Positions 37,001-44,141 of a DNA stretch of 56,074 nt are shown one piece after another. This DNA is from Flavobacteriales bacterium. GTDB lineage: Bacteria; Bacteroidota; Bacteroidia; CAIKAF01. A model generated the notes under the pieces. That model saw only the letters and a list, made by a program, of their open reading frames with translations. It was not told the origin of the DNA and made no database searches. A program made the position numbers and the translations under genes. The first letter of the stretch is position 1; each line of letters opens with the position of its first letter. The stretch is from the NCBI GenBank assembly GCA_026418175.1, contig JAOABX010000016.1, positions 1 to 56,074 on the forward strand, read 5' to 3'.

Positions 37001-37169
37001 CAGTCAATCCAAGTTTTTCAAGCGAATCTACCTTGGCCCAATATTTTTCATACGAATCATAAGGACGAAACGGTTTTTGGGGTATAATGATGGTGAAAGT
37101 GGCAAATAGGGCCAAACTGCTAAACAAGGCAATAAAACCAGTAGCTCGAAGAAATATTCGGTTTTTCAT
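31002..37169 (-). CDS. very large alpha-2-macroglobulin-like protein with intact thioester motif
   Basis: 2055 residues. The start was set at MKNRIFLRATGF, which opens a signal/anchor sequence; a -7-like element lies upstream of it and downstream of the alternative start at 37244. The N-terminal 400 residues are helical and TPR-like. Macroglobulin domains follow, including the MG2-type FLDRSIFRPGQTVHFKGIVI. A highly charged stretch (about 1220-1280) lies where a bait region would be, just before the A2M domain (ETAFFYPHLQTNEQGEVVFS; MPESITRWNF). The thioester motif CSEQ has Cys at about 1512 in EYPHECSEQTFNR, followed by a terpenoid-cyclase-like helical domain and a receptor-type beta domain. 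Bacterial homologues trap proteases in the periplasm. The usual pbpC partner is not adjacent. Confidence 0.9.
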   Translation of the reverse strand: MKNRIFLRATGFIALFSSLALFATFTIIIPQKPFRPYDSYEKYWAKVDSLEKLGLTESSKKEVESIRKLAKKDNNYPQLVKSLIYLMKYSETLDEDAFKVSYNLLQQEIRQAPSPYKQVLYSLRGNLLWNYYQNYRWQFYNRTPITDASNDDILTWDLNRLFSETIYSFCQSLSQPENLQKITTDKYIAILEGNDSLKSRRPTLYDILAYKAIEIFQHAETGLTQPANSFEMNRSEFFMPAEQFSKYNIPTTDTLNNQYQAILIYQKLLEFHVFNKQWDALVDADLNRLKFVYNHSTIENKDSLYIQALDALQKKYITNDVTAEVLVELASTYKKLGETYDAFNEQTHRYRMDILKALQICEEVIQRFPKTLGANNARALKEQILLPTLEITTEHGNLPGKFIPVHLRYRNLQEVHLRLYSINHDAWVDLEKRYKYNHFDSLLIYLRKQQPLATWQQTLKSSADLQNHTTEIALPPRELGFYVLLASDKPSFDYPSSAIALSDFWVTNLMHLSRPENNYRENTIVVAERESGHPAQDVEVRLYQEQYNYINRRYESQLIRTFKTNKQGELRVPFITKDYYNNFRIELRKGKDRYVSPSSLYQYKDWYEYYDEKGISIHYFLDRSIFRPGQTVHFKGIVINRGNFMKGTESKIVTNYKTTIKLFDANYQEVSKLNVTSNEFGTFSGSFELPMNLLTGEWTLGNEISTISFSVEEYKRPKFEILFDTIRNEFRLGDQVTVSGSAKALSGFAVDGAQVSYRIYRNAMFPPWFYYWRGGLISDSPRMEIAGGSTITDENGAFSVTFEAIPDRSISKKWEPTFYYTIEINVTDINGETRTATRTVQVGYASIQVRGNIPNVLNVKDTSLYKLEVLNMENYPAENSGQLTITRLEEPSRLFKQKGWGRVDEPVLNESEYHQAFPHLPFANEHLEENWKRGEVILNTTFNNKSNNTLKPANLSLKQGVYLIEAKTLDGYGETASYRQIVKMYDLHESKPFAKEFISYIPIKTSAEPGEEALFLISTAAKQLEIRMEIEHRGQMVSKQIIMLSNTQKLIRIPVKEIHRGGFDVHFTAIIENRAYTFQHYIEVPYSNKDLKLKFATFRNELLPGVEEEWKITVKDQGNQVTTAEILVSMYDASLDAFRPSKWWFNPYTYGYSMRQWASSDHLHLSKSSLYAPSWTTYTEWKFPQYQNMANFGCNMLAYSVWMYRNGSYAGYALETMTMDAPIFEEKETTSPRKKDKNEDHRNETRITGNTSINDEEQNQKGKEEQTDLEKRINNSLQTRSNFAETAFFYPHLQTNEQGEVVFSFRMPESITRWNFQAMAHTRDLKFGMLTEEVVTKKQLMVNSYAPRFFREGDILYFSTKVTNLSNQDLPVKVTLSLTDAIQQKDIALSCKLTNPVITKTIAKGKSEMFVWKIEIPQQVYAITYQIVADGGVHSDGEEMSIPVLSNRILVTESLPLPIRGKATRTFRLEKLRQSEISSTIRHHRLTLEFTSQPAWYAIQALPYMMEYPHECSEQTFNRLYANALASHIANSNPRIKKVFDVWKTQQPGTLLSNLEKNQELKEVILQETPWVMDAKNETERKQRIALLFDLNRMKNETASTLMKLEKLQVSNGGWPWFAGGPDNRFITQYIVTGFGRLKKLGVQDHTGKVGDMISKALYYLDERMQEDYHQLKKYKVDLTKKQIGATQIQYLFARSYFPEKELDKQYTEAYNFYFNQAKAYWNTESMMMRGMIALIMQRANETNMAQQIIRSLSENAIRNEEMGMYWKQNNSYFWYDAPIETQALMIEAFSEVMSDKKAIEDMQLWLLKNKQTNDWKTTKATADACYALLMQNITWLEDTEPVVVKLGSITIDPKIHTEIKTEAGTGYYKTSWGREAIRAEMGEVSVQKNTDGIAWGALYWQYFEDLDKITSAATNVKITKKLFKQIRSDRGPILEPISEKTVLKVGDKVKVRIEIQSDRNLEYVHLKDLRASAFEPENVFSGYRWQDGLGYYESTRDAASHFFIEYLPRGTYVFEYPVRVTHRGVFSNGITTLQCMYAPEFSSHSEGLIVNIDN

Positions 37170-37221
37170 GTAAGTAATTTTGTGATTATACACGCCGGAA
37201 ATAATCCGGTTCATTCTTCTG

Positions 37222-37229
37222 TAAAAGTA
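37222..37229 (-). promoter_or_regulatory. -7-like element of the macroglobulin gene
   Basis: On the minus strand this reads TACTTTTA, one base off TAnnTTTG. It lies 53 bases before the chosen start and inside the reading frame of the longer alternative, which supports the shorter protein. Confidence 0.35.
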
Positions 37230-37276
37230 ATTTAATCTCGACATTTCGCTGTATATTCGAATAAAAATTAACGATT

Positions 37277-38503
37277 GTGAGTTTGCTGTTAACCAATGCT
37301 ATTTTTGGGGGTGACCTGAAAGGTGTCGAACGGATTGCGTTTCCGCTTCCTCGTGAGCTATCCATATATTCTGCAGCATTTCATCAGGCAGGAATTAAAC
37401 ATACACGGTATGATACTTTACTAATAAAAAATGATGCATTCAAGGAATATCTTTTTACGCAGCGATTCGAGCGAATTTGCTTACATATTCCTGAAGGGTG
37501 TATTGATAAGGCAATTAATTTGATAAGTTTTATCAAGCAAACCGAAGAACTTAAAAATACTTCGATTATTTGTTTGGGATTGGGTGTGAATAAATATGAA
37601 AATGTATTATTTGATGCAGGAGTATCAATTATTTTGCATGATGGGAACGAACATTCGCTGGTTCATTTAATAAATACGCTTCAAACACCATTTAATCCTT
37701 TTTTGGATGAAGTAAAAGGGATTACATTTCGTAATGTGCTTGGTAATTTGATAAAACAACCCGATGGTGAATACGTACCACGCACTTTTGCACCGGATTA
37801 TAGTGGCATTTCATTAGATCGTTACTTAAAAAATACGAATACGTATATCATTCCAATCGATAAAAAAAATGGAGAATTTTATACCGGTCCGGAGGAAGCA
37901 CAAATTGAAAAGCAACATGTAGAATCTATCTATCAATTGGATTGTTGGATTTATATAGCTGATCCGTTTTTATACCTTCAAAAATTAGCCTTTCTTCCAA
38001 AATCCCAGGCTGGGTTTTTAGAAAAGATAATGGTCAATGTTTCACAAAAGCCAGATATGGGAGTGATGATGCAGGCAGGATGTAAAAGAATGCAACTACT
38101 TGTTTCTCCGGAATCATTTATTGAATGGATGAACGGTGGCTATCCGGAATTACAAAATAACCTGGCCGTTCAATACGGTACAGAACTTACTTGGAATATT
38201 TGTATCAAAGATCAGCCTATTGACTACGAAATTATGAAACCACTCTATGATTGGTTCATTGCTCGCCCCATGGTAAAAATTAAGTTTAGCGTACATGCTG
38301 ATTTACTTACAGAATTATATGGATCTACTAATGAAAAATTAATGAAAAAATACATAAAGCTTCAACAAAAAATCAATCATATTTCAGCATTTGTTCATGC
38401 CAAACAACAACTAAATAGTTATTCTGGAAAATGGAAAAATTTGAAACCGGCATATCATTTAGCCCGTATTCGTGCAGCTATAGAATCTTTTAATATTCCG
38501 TAA
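37277..38503 (+). CDS. probable degenerate B12-binding/radical-SAM-like protein
   Basis: 408 residues from a GTG start. I see a two-domain layout like BchE-type B12-binding radical SAM enzymes. Residues 1-135 resemble the cobalamin-binding fold, ending in VLFDAGVSIILHDGNEHSLV (compare the usual G-x-D-x-V-x-x-GEGE pattern). Residues 145-190 match the linker (VKGITFRNVLGNLIKQPDGE, then PDYSGISLDRYL), and 225-285 resemble the radical-SAM barrel (ADPFLY; MMQAGCKRMQLLVSPESF). The CxxxCxxC cluster motif, expected near 190-200, is absent. It would therefore be a non-catalytic relative. The next gene starts one base after the stop. The homology is by eye and needs a profile search. Confidence 0.5.
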   Translation: MSLLLTNAIFGGDLKGVERIAFPLPRELSIYSAAFHQAGIKHTRYDTLLIKNDAFKEYLFTQRFERICLHIPEGCIDKAINLISFIKQTEELKNTSIICLGLGVNKYENVLFDAGVSIILHDGNEHSLVHLINTLQTPFNPFLDEVKGITFRNVLGNLIKQPDGEYVPRTFAPDYSGISLDRYLKNTNTYIIPIDKKNGEFYTGPEEAQIEKQHVESIYQLDCWIYIADPFLYLQKLAFLPKSQAGFLEKIMVNVSQKPDMGVMMQAGCKRMQLLVSPESFIEWMNGGYPELQNNLAVQYGTELTWNICIKDQPIDYEIMKPLYDWFIARPMVKIKFSVHADLLTELYGSTNEKLMKKYIKLQQKINHISAFVHAKQQLNSYSGKWKNLKPAYHLARIRAAIESFNIP

Positions 38504-38504
38504 A

Positions 38505-39281
38505 ATGAAATTACGAATTGTGATTTTCTTTATGCTGATTTCTAGTATATTGGTTGCCCAACCTTCAGATAAAGATCTGAAAAAAGGATTCAGATATAAT
38601 AATTATTTTGAATTAAGCGGTTTGGTTAGCCCGGATTTATATGGAGGAACCGGTAGTTGGAGTCATTACCATAATACCGGCAAGAAAAAAAAGAATTTTA
38701 AAATTGGGTATGGAACTCGAATTACCTCCGTTTTTGGTATTGATCGAAATTATGTTACCGCTCCGGCAAAACTTACTCGCGGAGTAACCGGCCCGATTGC
38801 TGTTTTTAGCGAACGGCAGTTGGATAATTACGATACCATTTATTTGGCGCGTCCACAGGTGAATAGCCTGAATTTGTATTTTTCAATTCAATACACACTA
38901 TTCCGAAGATTTGATTTGGGTTTGAATGCTGATTTGGCTGGTGTAAGCTTTGGAACTAAAGAAATTGCAGAATATACGTCTTCTAAAAACAATCCAGGTG
39001 AGTTTTCACAAGCACAACGAGCTTATCCTACTGGTTTTAATTTGATGTTGTTGGGTGATAATAATATTGGATCGCTAAATTCTGAAGTGTTTGCACGCTT
39101 TTGGATTACCAATCAATGGGCGGTAAAAGCTTCATTGAATTTTGTATTTACGGAATATACAACTGTAAACACATTACGATTAGGAAATGATAGATTTAGA
39201 GACAGATCCTTTATGGCCGGAGTTGCTGTAACATTTTGTCCCTGGAGAAGTGAAATTTTTTACAGCGATAAAAACAAATAA
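38505..39281 (+). CDS. probable outer membrane beta-barrel protein
   Basis: 258 residues with a signal peptide (cleavage near VAQPS). The mature part alternates polar and aromatic residues in strand-length pieces (YNNYFELSGLVSPDLYGG; NSLNLYFSIQYTLFRRFDLG; NQWAVKASLNFVFTEYTTVN) and ends in a strand close to the C-terminus, the pattern of a small outer membrane barrel. No specific family is recognised. Its ATG is one base after the stop of the pseudo-radical-SAM gene, so the two are translated together and probably work in one process. Confidence 0.6.
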   Translation: MKLRIVIFFMLISSILVAQPSDKDLKKGFRYNNYFELSGLVSPDLYGGTGSWSHYHNTGKKKKNFKIGYGTRITSVFGIDRNYVTAPAKLTRGVTGPIAVFSERQLDNYDTIYLARPQVNSLNLYFSIQYTLFRRFDLGLNADLAGVSFGTKEIAEYTSSKNNPGEFSQAQRAYPTGFNLMLLGDNNIGSLNSEVFARFWITNQWAVKASLNFVFTEYTTVNTLRLGNDRFRDRSFMAGVAVTFCPWRSEIFYSDKNK

Positions 39282-39316
39282 TTATAATTATAGTTATACC
39301 ATTATATAGTAATAGA

Positions 39317-39862
39317 ATGAAAAAAAGATTCATCAGTTTCGTAATAACTGCATTAATATCTGCAATGGCAAGTGCTCAGCATTGGAATGTAAAATCAGAT
39401 GCAGTGAGTATTGAATTTAAAATAAAGAACTTTGGTGTATGGGTAAAAGGAAGTTTCAGTGGTCTGCAAGCACATATTCATTTTGATAAGAATCGGCCTG
39501 AAACATCTTCTATAACTGCAACCCTTGATGCTTCATCTGTTAATACTGGAATTCAAGCAAGGGATAACCATTTGCGAAAAGAAGAATTTTTTGATGTAAA
39601 AAACTATCCAACAATTTCGTATCAATCGGCATTTATAAAAAAGAAAGACGATAAATACGAAATGACTGGAACGCTAACCATGAAAGGAGTAGCAAAAACT
39701 ATTGTTATTCCATTTATTTTTATTGAAGATGGCGGGAAAGGTGTTTTTCGTGCTTCATTTGATATTGATCGTACCGAATTTGGAGTTGGTGCCAAAAGCG
39801 GACCGATGGGAAAAATTGTAAAGTTGGAAGTTTCTGTAGCTGTTATTGCCGGGCATCATTAA
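39317..39862 (+). CDS. YceI-family periplasmic protein
   Basis: 181 residues with a signal peptide ending near ASAQ. The YceI lipocalin-like fold is evident: SIEFKIKNFGVWVKGSFSGL, ATLDASSVNTGIQARDNHLR, KEEFFDVKNYPTISYQSAFI and MTGTLTMKGVAKTIVIPF. YceI proteins bind long isoprenoid or amphipathic molecules in the periplasm. It is 35 bases after the barrel gene on the same strand and may share its transcript. Confidence 0.9.
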   Translation: MKKRFISFVITALISAMASAQHWNVKSDAVSIEFKIKNFGVWVKGSFSGLQAHIHFDKNRPETSSITATLDASSVNTGIQARDNHLRKEEFFDVKNYPTISYQSAFIKKKDDKYEMTGTLTMKGVAKTIVIPFIFIEDGGKGVFRASFDIDRTEFGVGAKSGPMGKIVKLEVSVAVIAGHH

Positions 39863-39866
39863 ATTA

Positions 39867-40307
39867 TTAATAAGTAATTGGGTAACAAGGGCAGTTAACC
39901 TTTTTTTTTGTTTCCGGCAAATCCTCAATCCGAAAAACAGAAGCCAAAGAATCTGCCGATTCAATGTGCATACGCACATACATATCATTATGAATTATAC
40001 CGTCTATAATATAAACCGGAAAAGGTTTTCTGCGGGTTTTACTAATACCAAATCGCACATTACCGTTCTTAATGAAATGATTCAATACTGAATCATTTAG
40101 TTGATAGCAATTTAAGTAACACATTCCCGCATCTTCATGCAACCAATTGCTGCGTAAAATTTTATCTTTTACTCTACCACCGGGCCACCAGCTCAGCAAG
40201 TCTGTGCGGTTACGAACCCAAAGAAAATGAACAGCTACTGAGCCGATAGCTAATCCTGCCAAGTAGAATATTATCCCGCGAAGAATTTTATTCAATTTCG
40301 TTCCCAT
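39867..40307 (-). CDS. hypothetical membrane-anchored protein downstream of ald
   Basis: 146 residues. One N-terminal membrane helix (about 9-27) and a soluble part with a fairly conserved look (SNWLHEDAGMCYLNCYQLND; FGISKTRRKPFPVYIIDGII) and a CPCY near the C-terminus. The segment NGNVRFGISKTRRKPFPVY faintly recalls DUF4258-type proteins, but I cannot support that. Its start codon overlaps the stop of the alanine-dehydrogenase-like gene by one base, so it is the third gene of the tsaE-ald operon. Function unknown. Confidence 0.6.
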   Translation of the reverse strand: MGTKLNKILRGIIFYLAGLAIGSVAVHFLWVRNRTDLLSWWPGGRVKDKILRSNWLHEDAGMCYLNCYQLNDSVLNHFIKNGNVRFGISKTRRKPFPVYIIDGIIHNDMYVRMHIESADSLASVFRIEDLPETKKKVNCPCYPITY

Positions 40308-41533
40308 TAAAAAGCAGCCATTAGTAAATCAATATCCTTGTAGGGAATCTGGTACATTTCGCCAAAAAATTTATTGGTAAGAATGCCTTGGTATAAATAC
40401 ACTCCACTGCGCATGTAGGCATATTTATGCAAACATTTTTCAATACCACCTTCTTCGCCTATAGAAATTAAAATTGGAGCAAAAATATTGCTTAATGCAA
40501 TAGAAGCAGTATGAGCAACTCGTGATGGAATGTTCGGTACACAGTAATGAGTTACTCCAAATCGCTTAAATACCGGAGAAGTATGATTGGTTGGTTGTGA
40601 TGTTTCAAAACATCCGCCTTGGTCAATACTTACATCTACGATTACGGAACCGTATTTCATATCGCTTACCATTTGCTCTGTAACCACACAAGGAGTTCTT
40701 CCTTCGGGAGCCCGTAATGCACCAATGGCTACATCAGCAGTGGCTAGTCGTTTGGCAAGTTCATCCTGCTGTATCAATGCCGTAAATACTAACTGATTTC
40801 CCAGGTTGTTTTTAATTCTGGAAAGCCTTGTGAGTGAATTGTCAAATATCCGAACTTCTGCCCCCAGTCCTAAAGCTGCACGTGCTGCATTTTCACCTAC
40901 AATGCCTGCACCGATAATTACAATTTCAATGGGCGGAATACCTGTTACACCTCCCAACATTAGTCCTTTTCCTTCATTTACATTACTGAGATATTCAGCA
41001 GCAATTAAAATAGCTGTGCTTCCTGCAATTTCACCCATACTTTTTACTACCGGATACACGCCGGTTTCATCTTTAAGGTAATTAAATGCAATGGCGGTAG
41101 CTTTTTTTGCTGATAATTTACGAATGATATTGCCGTATTGAGTTGAACTTTGAACTGCCGAAATGAAAACTTGTTTGGGTCGAATCAGTTCTATTTCTTC
41201 TTCGGTTGGTGGTGAAACTTTGATTACAATATCTGCTTTGTAAATTTCCTCTTTGGAATATGCAATTTGAGCACCTGCTTCAGAATAATCTTTGTCCTGA
41301 AAATTAGCATTTTTCCCAGCATCTGCTTCAATGATTACTTGATGGCCGTATGCCGTAATTATTGAAACAGCCTGAGGTACTAAGGGTATCCGGTTTTCTT
41401 GAAACGAGGTTTCCTTAGGTATTCCTATACTGATTTGTGTGGATCGCCGACCCACTTCCAACATTTCTTCCTGTGGCAACAAAATGCCCGACCGTTGTAG
41501 TTCTTTGAGTGTAAGGGTAGGATTATGCATCAT
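40307..41533 (-). CDS. ald: alanine dehydrogenase-like protein
   Basis: 408 residues. About 35 residues precede the usual start of the family (GIPKETSFQENRIPLVPQAV). The NAD site IVIIGAGIVGENAARAALGL and the catalytic-Asp motif VDVSIDQGGCFE are clear, the latter placing it nearer to alanine dehydrogenase than to transhydrogenase PntA. The substrate-binding Arg (ENRIPL) and Lys (VIKVSPP) are present. The position that carries the catalytic His in characterised alanine dehydrogenases (FLHLA) reads ISAVQ here. The enzyme may have altered activity. It overlaps tsaE by four bases. Confidence 0.8.
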   Translation of the reverse strand: MMHNPTLTLKELQRSGILLPQEEMLEVGRRSTQISIGIPKETSFQENRIPLVPQAVSIITAYGHQVIIEADAGKNANFQDKDYSEAGAQIAYSKEEIYKADIVIKVSPPTEEEIELIRPKQVFISAVQSSTQYGNIIRKLSAKKATAIAFNYLKDETGVYPVVKSMGEIAGSTAILIAAEYLSNVNEGKGLMLGGVTGIPPIEIVIIGAGIVGENAARAALGLGAEVRIFDNSLTRLSRIKNNLGNQLVFTALIQQDELAKRLATADVAIGALRAPEGRTPCVVTEQMVSDMKYGSVIVDVSIDQGGCFETSQPTNHTSPVFKRFGVTHYCVPNIPSRVAHTASIALSNIFAPILISIGEEGGIEKCLHKYAYMRSGVYLYQGILTNKFFGEMYQIPYKDIDLLMAAF

Positions 41534-41949
41534 ACATTTTCTACAATATCAATGATTCGATCGTTTCCTTCTTGCTGAATGGTGACTTGAATATGTGGAA
41601 CATCGTTTAATAGTTTCCCTGCATGTTCAGGCCACTCAATGAAACATATTTCCCCACTAAATAGATAATCATCAAAACCTATGGCTTGTAATTCAGCTTC
41701 ATTGGCAATTCGGTAAAGATCAAAATGAAATATTTTTCCTTTGGGGTAAAGGTACTCATTTACAATGGAAAAAGTGGGGCTGGAAGTAGATTGTTTAACC
41801 CCAAGTGTTTTGGCTACAAGGCTGACCAATGTAGTCTTTCCGGCTCCCATGGTGCCATACAGTAATACCAACGGGGTTTTTTTTAGCAATTTGGTTAAAT
41901 ATGTAATTACGGGTTGCAAATGCTCAACATTATGTACAATAAACTGCAT
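41530..41949 (-). CDS. tsaE: tRNA threonylcarbamoyladenosine biosynthesis protein TsaE
   Basis: 139 residues from MQFIVHNVEH; 20 upstream codons in frame do not match the family. The Walker A motif GTMGAGKTTLV, then TSSPTFSIVNEY, FHFDLYRIANEAE and CFIEWPEHAGK, are all characteristic. TsaE is the ATPase that works with TsaB and TsaD to make the t6A modification at position 37 of ANN-decoding tRNAs. It is translationally coupled to the alanine-dehydrogenase-like gene (ATGA-type overlap). Confidence 0.93.
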   Translation of the reverse strand: MQFIVHNVEHLQPVITYLTKLLKKTPLVLLYGTMGAGKTTLVSLVAKTLGVKQSTSSPTFSIVNEYLYPKGKIFHFDLYRIANEAELQAIGFDDYLFSGEICFIEWPEHAGKLLNDVPHIQVTIQQEGNDRIIDIVENV

Positions 41950-42178
41950 ATTCAAAGTTCTGAAAAAAATCAGAATATGCATGCAGCATAAATGCAAGAT
42001 GTGAGTCATACTTTGTATAAAAACTTAAAAAAATGAATCAAAAATTTTTTTTATACCATTAGATGTGTCTTAAATGTTTAATAAGCTAATTGTTTTGATT
42101 GGGATTATCTAATAAACTTTACCGAATGTTCGGCACAATATTTGGGCATGAATCAGTGAGTAAATTTTTCATAGGGGT
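41950..42178. other. intergenic region upstream of tsaE
   Basis: About 230 AT-rich bases without a gene. I see no complete promoter of the TTTG/TAnnTTTG type reading into tsaE and no repeat. The terminator of the next gene closes it at 42179. Confidence 0.4.
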
Positions 42179-42217
42179 AAAAAAAGAGGCTATCGGGAAA
42201 CCGAAGCCTCTTTTTTG
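42179..42217 (-). terminator. terminator of the TlpA-like gene
   Basis: AAAAAGAGGCT / AGCCTCTTTTTT with an inner TCGG-GAAA-CCGA stem-loop. The hairpin is symmetrical and has T runs on either strand; on the minus strand it follows the gene ending at 42237. Confidence 0.85.
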
Positions 42218-42236
42218 ATTTTAATAATATCAAAAT

Positions 42237-42782
42237 TTACTGCACCAACTGCTGAAGCTGGGTGTGTAAAGCTTCGCCACGCAGGTTTTTGGCAATTATA
42301 ATTCCTTCACCATCAATTAAATAATTGTTAGGGATGGAATTAATGCCATAAGTTTTAGCGGCTACACTGTTCCACCATTGCAAGTCACTCACATGTTCTT
42401 TCCAAATTAAACCATCTTGTGAAATAGCAGTTATCCATTGATTTTTATCACGGTCAAGGGATACCGAATACACTCGAAATCCTTTTTTTCCGCCTTTCAT
42501 TTTTTTATCTTTAAAGTCATTGTAGGCCTTTACAATATTGGGGTTTTCACGCCGACAAGGACCACACCATGCTGCCCAAAAATCAATTAACACAATATAG
42601 CCTTTGAGTGAAGAAAGCTTTATGGTTTTTCCATCCGGATCTTTTAAATCAATTTCCGGGGCTTTGTCACCAATGTTCAAACCAACATTCTGGTCCGGCT
42701 TAAAAAAGTTTTTCCCTTGCAGAATAAATCCGCCGGTAACTATCATTACCAGTGCGAATAAAATGATGTTTATTTTTTTCAT
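42237..42782 (-). CDS. TlpA-like thioredoxin-fold protein
   Basis: 181 residues starting at MKKINIILFA; an N-terminal hydrophobic segment (4-23) is a signal or anchor. The thioredoxin-like domain has the AhpC/TSA-type entry GDKAPEIDLKDPDGKTIKLS, the active site FWAAWCGPCRREN (CGPC) and the cis-Pro loop YGINSIPNNYLID. It is a membrane-anchored or periplasmic thiol reductase of the TlpA/ResA class, possibly used in cytochrome c maturation or disulfide repair. It lies 48 bases after murA on the same strand. Confidence 0.85.
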   Translation of the reverse strand: MKKINIILFALVMIVTGGFILQGKNFFKPDQNVGLNIGDKAPEIDLKDPDGKTIKLSSLKGYIVLIDFWAAWCGPCRRENPNIVKAYNDFKDKKMKGGKKGFRVYSVSLDRDKNQWITAISQDGLIWKEHVSDLQWWNSVAAKTYGINSIPNNYLIDGEGIIIAKNLRGEALHTQLQQLVQ

Positions 42783-42830
42783 ATTTCTAAAATATTCTGT
42801 TTTAATATAATTAAATATCATGCCAAATTA

Positions 42831-44138
42831 TTATGATATCCGGGTAATACGTGCTCCAAGTTTATTTAATCGTTGATCAATAAATTGATAACCGCGATCA
42901 ATCTGTTCAATATTATGAATACGGCTCGTGCCTTCAGCACTTAAGGCAGCATTTAGCAAAGCCATCCCGGCGCGGATATCGGGAGAAGTCATTTCAATGC
43001 CCCGAAGCGGATATTTTCTGTCTAAACCAATAACCGTAGCCCGGTGTGGATCGCATAAAATAATCTGGGCTCCCATATCAATCAGCTTATCCACAAAAAA
43101 CAAGCGGCTTTCAAACATTTTCTGATGGATGAGTACGCTTCCTTTGGCTTGAATCGCTGTAACCAACACAATGCTGATTAAATCAGGAGTAAATCCAGGC
43201 CAAGGTGCATCATAAATTGTGAGAATGGAACCATCCATAAAGGTATCAATCTCATAGCTTTTTTGTTGAGGGATGATTATATCATCGCCATTTTTTACCA
43301 AAATGATACCTAATTTTTCAAACACATCCGGAATAATTCCCAAATGCTTAATTCCACAGTTCTTAATGGTAATTTCTGACTGGGTCAATGCAGCCAATCC
43401 AATAAACGAACCTACTTCAATCATATCAGGTAGGGTATGATGCACACAACCACTCAATTTATCAACCCCTTGAATTGTTAGCAGGTTTGAACCTATTCCG
43501 CTGATTTGTGCCCCCATGCTATTTAGCATTGAACATAGCTGTTGAATATAAGGTTCGCAAGCAGCATTGTAAATGGTAGTTGTACCTTCTGCTAGTACAG
43601 ATGCCATTATTACGTTGGCGGTGCCGGTTACAGAAATTTCATCCATGTGGATGTATGTACCTTTGAGGCCGGTAGTATGTGCCCGGTAGAAAGAGCCGTT
43701 GTCATCTATATCCAAGGTAACTCCTAATTTAAAAAGGCCAGTAAAATGGGTATCTAACCTTCTGCGGCCAATTTTATCTCCTCCCGGGCGCGGAATAAAT
43801 CCTTGTTTAAATCGTGCCAGCATGGGGCCTAAGAGCATTATTGATCCACGAAGCCGGGCTGCTGACTCTTTAAATCGCTGACTTTTTAAGTATTCTATAT
43901 TTATTTCATCTGCCTGAAATTCATAATCTCCCTGTTGCAACTTATTTACTTTTACGCCCATTTCGCTAAGAATTTCAATCAGGCGCATTACATCATGAAT
44001 CTCAGGGATGTTGGTAATTGTTACTTTTTGGTCAGTAAGTAATACGGCGCAGATTGTTTGCAGGGTTTCGTTTTTAGCACCCTGTGGTGTAATTTCACCT
44101 TTCAGCGGGTATCCGCCCTGAATTACAAATGAACTCAC
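42831..44138 (-). CDS. murA: UDP-N-acetylglucosamine 1-carboxyvinyltransferase
   Basis: 435 residues. MurA makes UDP-GlcNAc-enolpyruvate, the first committed step of peptidoglycan synthesis. The active-site Lys22-Asn23 pair (PQGAKNETL), the inside-out barrel repeats, APWPGFTPDL (catalytic-loop Asp) and the C-terminal IEQIDRGYQFIDQRL are all present. The loop that carries Cys115 in E. coli (PGGCxIG) reads PGGDKIGRRRLD here, with Asp at residue 121. Cys-to-Asp at this site keeps activity and gives fosfomycin resistance in other bacteria. It forms an operon with the DUF4290 gene (three-base gap). Confidence 0.95.
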   Translation of the reverse strand: MSSFVIQGGYPLKGEITPQGAKNETLQTICAVLLTDQKVTITNIPEIHDVMRLIEILSEMGVKVNKLQQGDYEFQADEINIEYLKSQRFKESAARLRGSIMLLGPMLARFKQGFIPRPGGDKIGRRRLDTHFTGLFKLGVTLDIDDNGSFYRAHTTGLKGTYIHMDEISVTGTANVIMASVLAEGTTTIYNAACEPYIQQLCSMLNSMGAQISGIGSNLLTIQGVDKLSGCVHHTLPDMIEVGSFIGLAALTQSEITIKNCGIKHLGIIPDVFEKLGIILVKNGDDIIIPQQKSYEIDTFMDGSILTIYDAPWPGFTPDLISIVLVTAIQAKGSVLIHQKMFESRLFFVDKLIDMGAQIILCDPHRATVIGLDRKYPLRGIEMTSPDIRAGMALLNAALSAEGTSRIHNIEQIDRGYQFIDQRLNKLGARITRIS

Positions 44139-44141
44139 GGA

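Noticed and set aside
37170-37244. Longer start for the macroglobulin-like gene
   Set aside because: The extra 25 residues come before the signal sequence and contain a -7-like element.
39867-40307. DUF4258 assignment for the small membrane protein
   Set aside because: The resemblance is limited to a short stretch and I could not support it.
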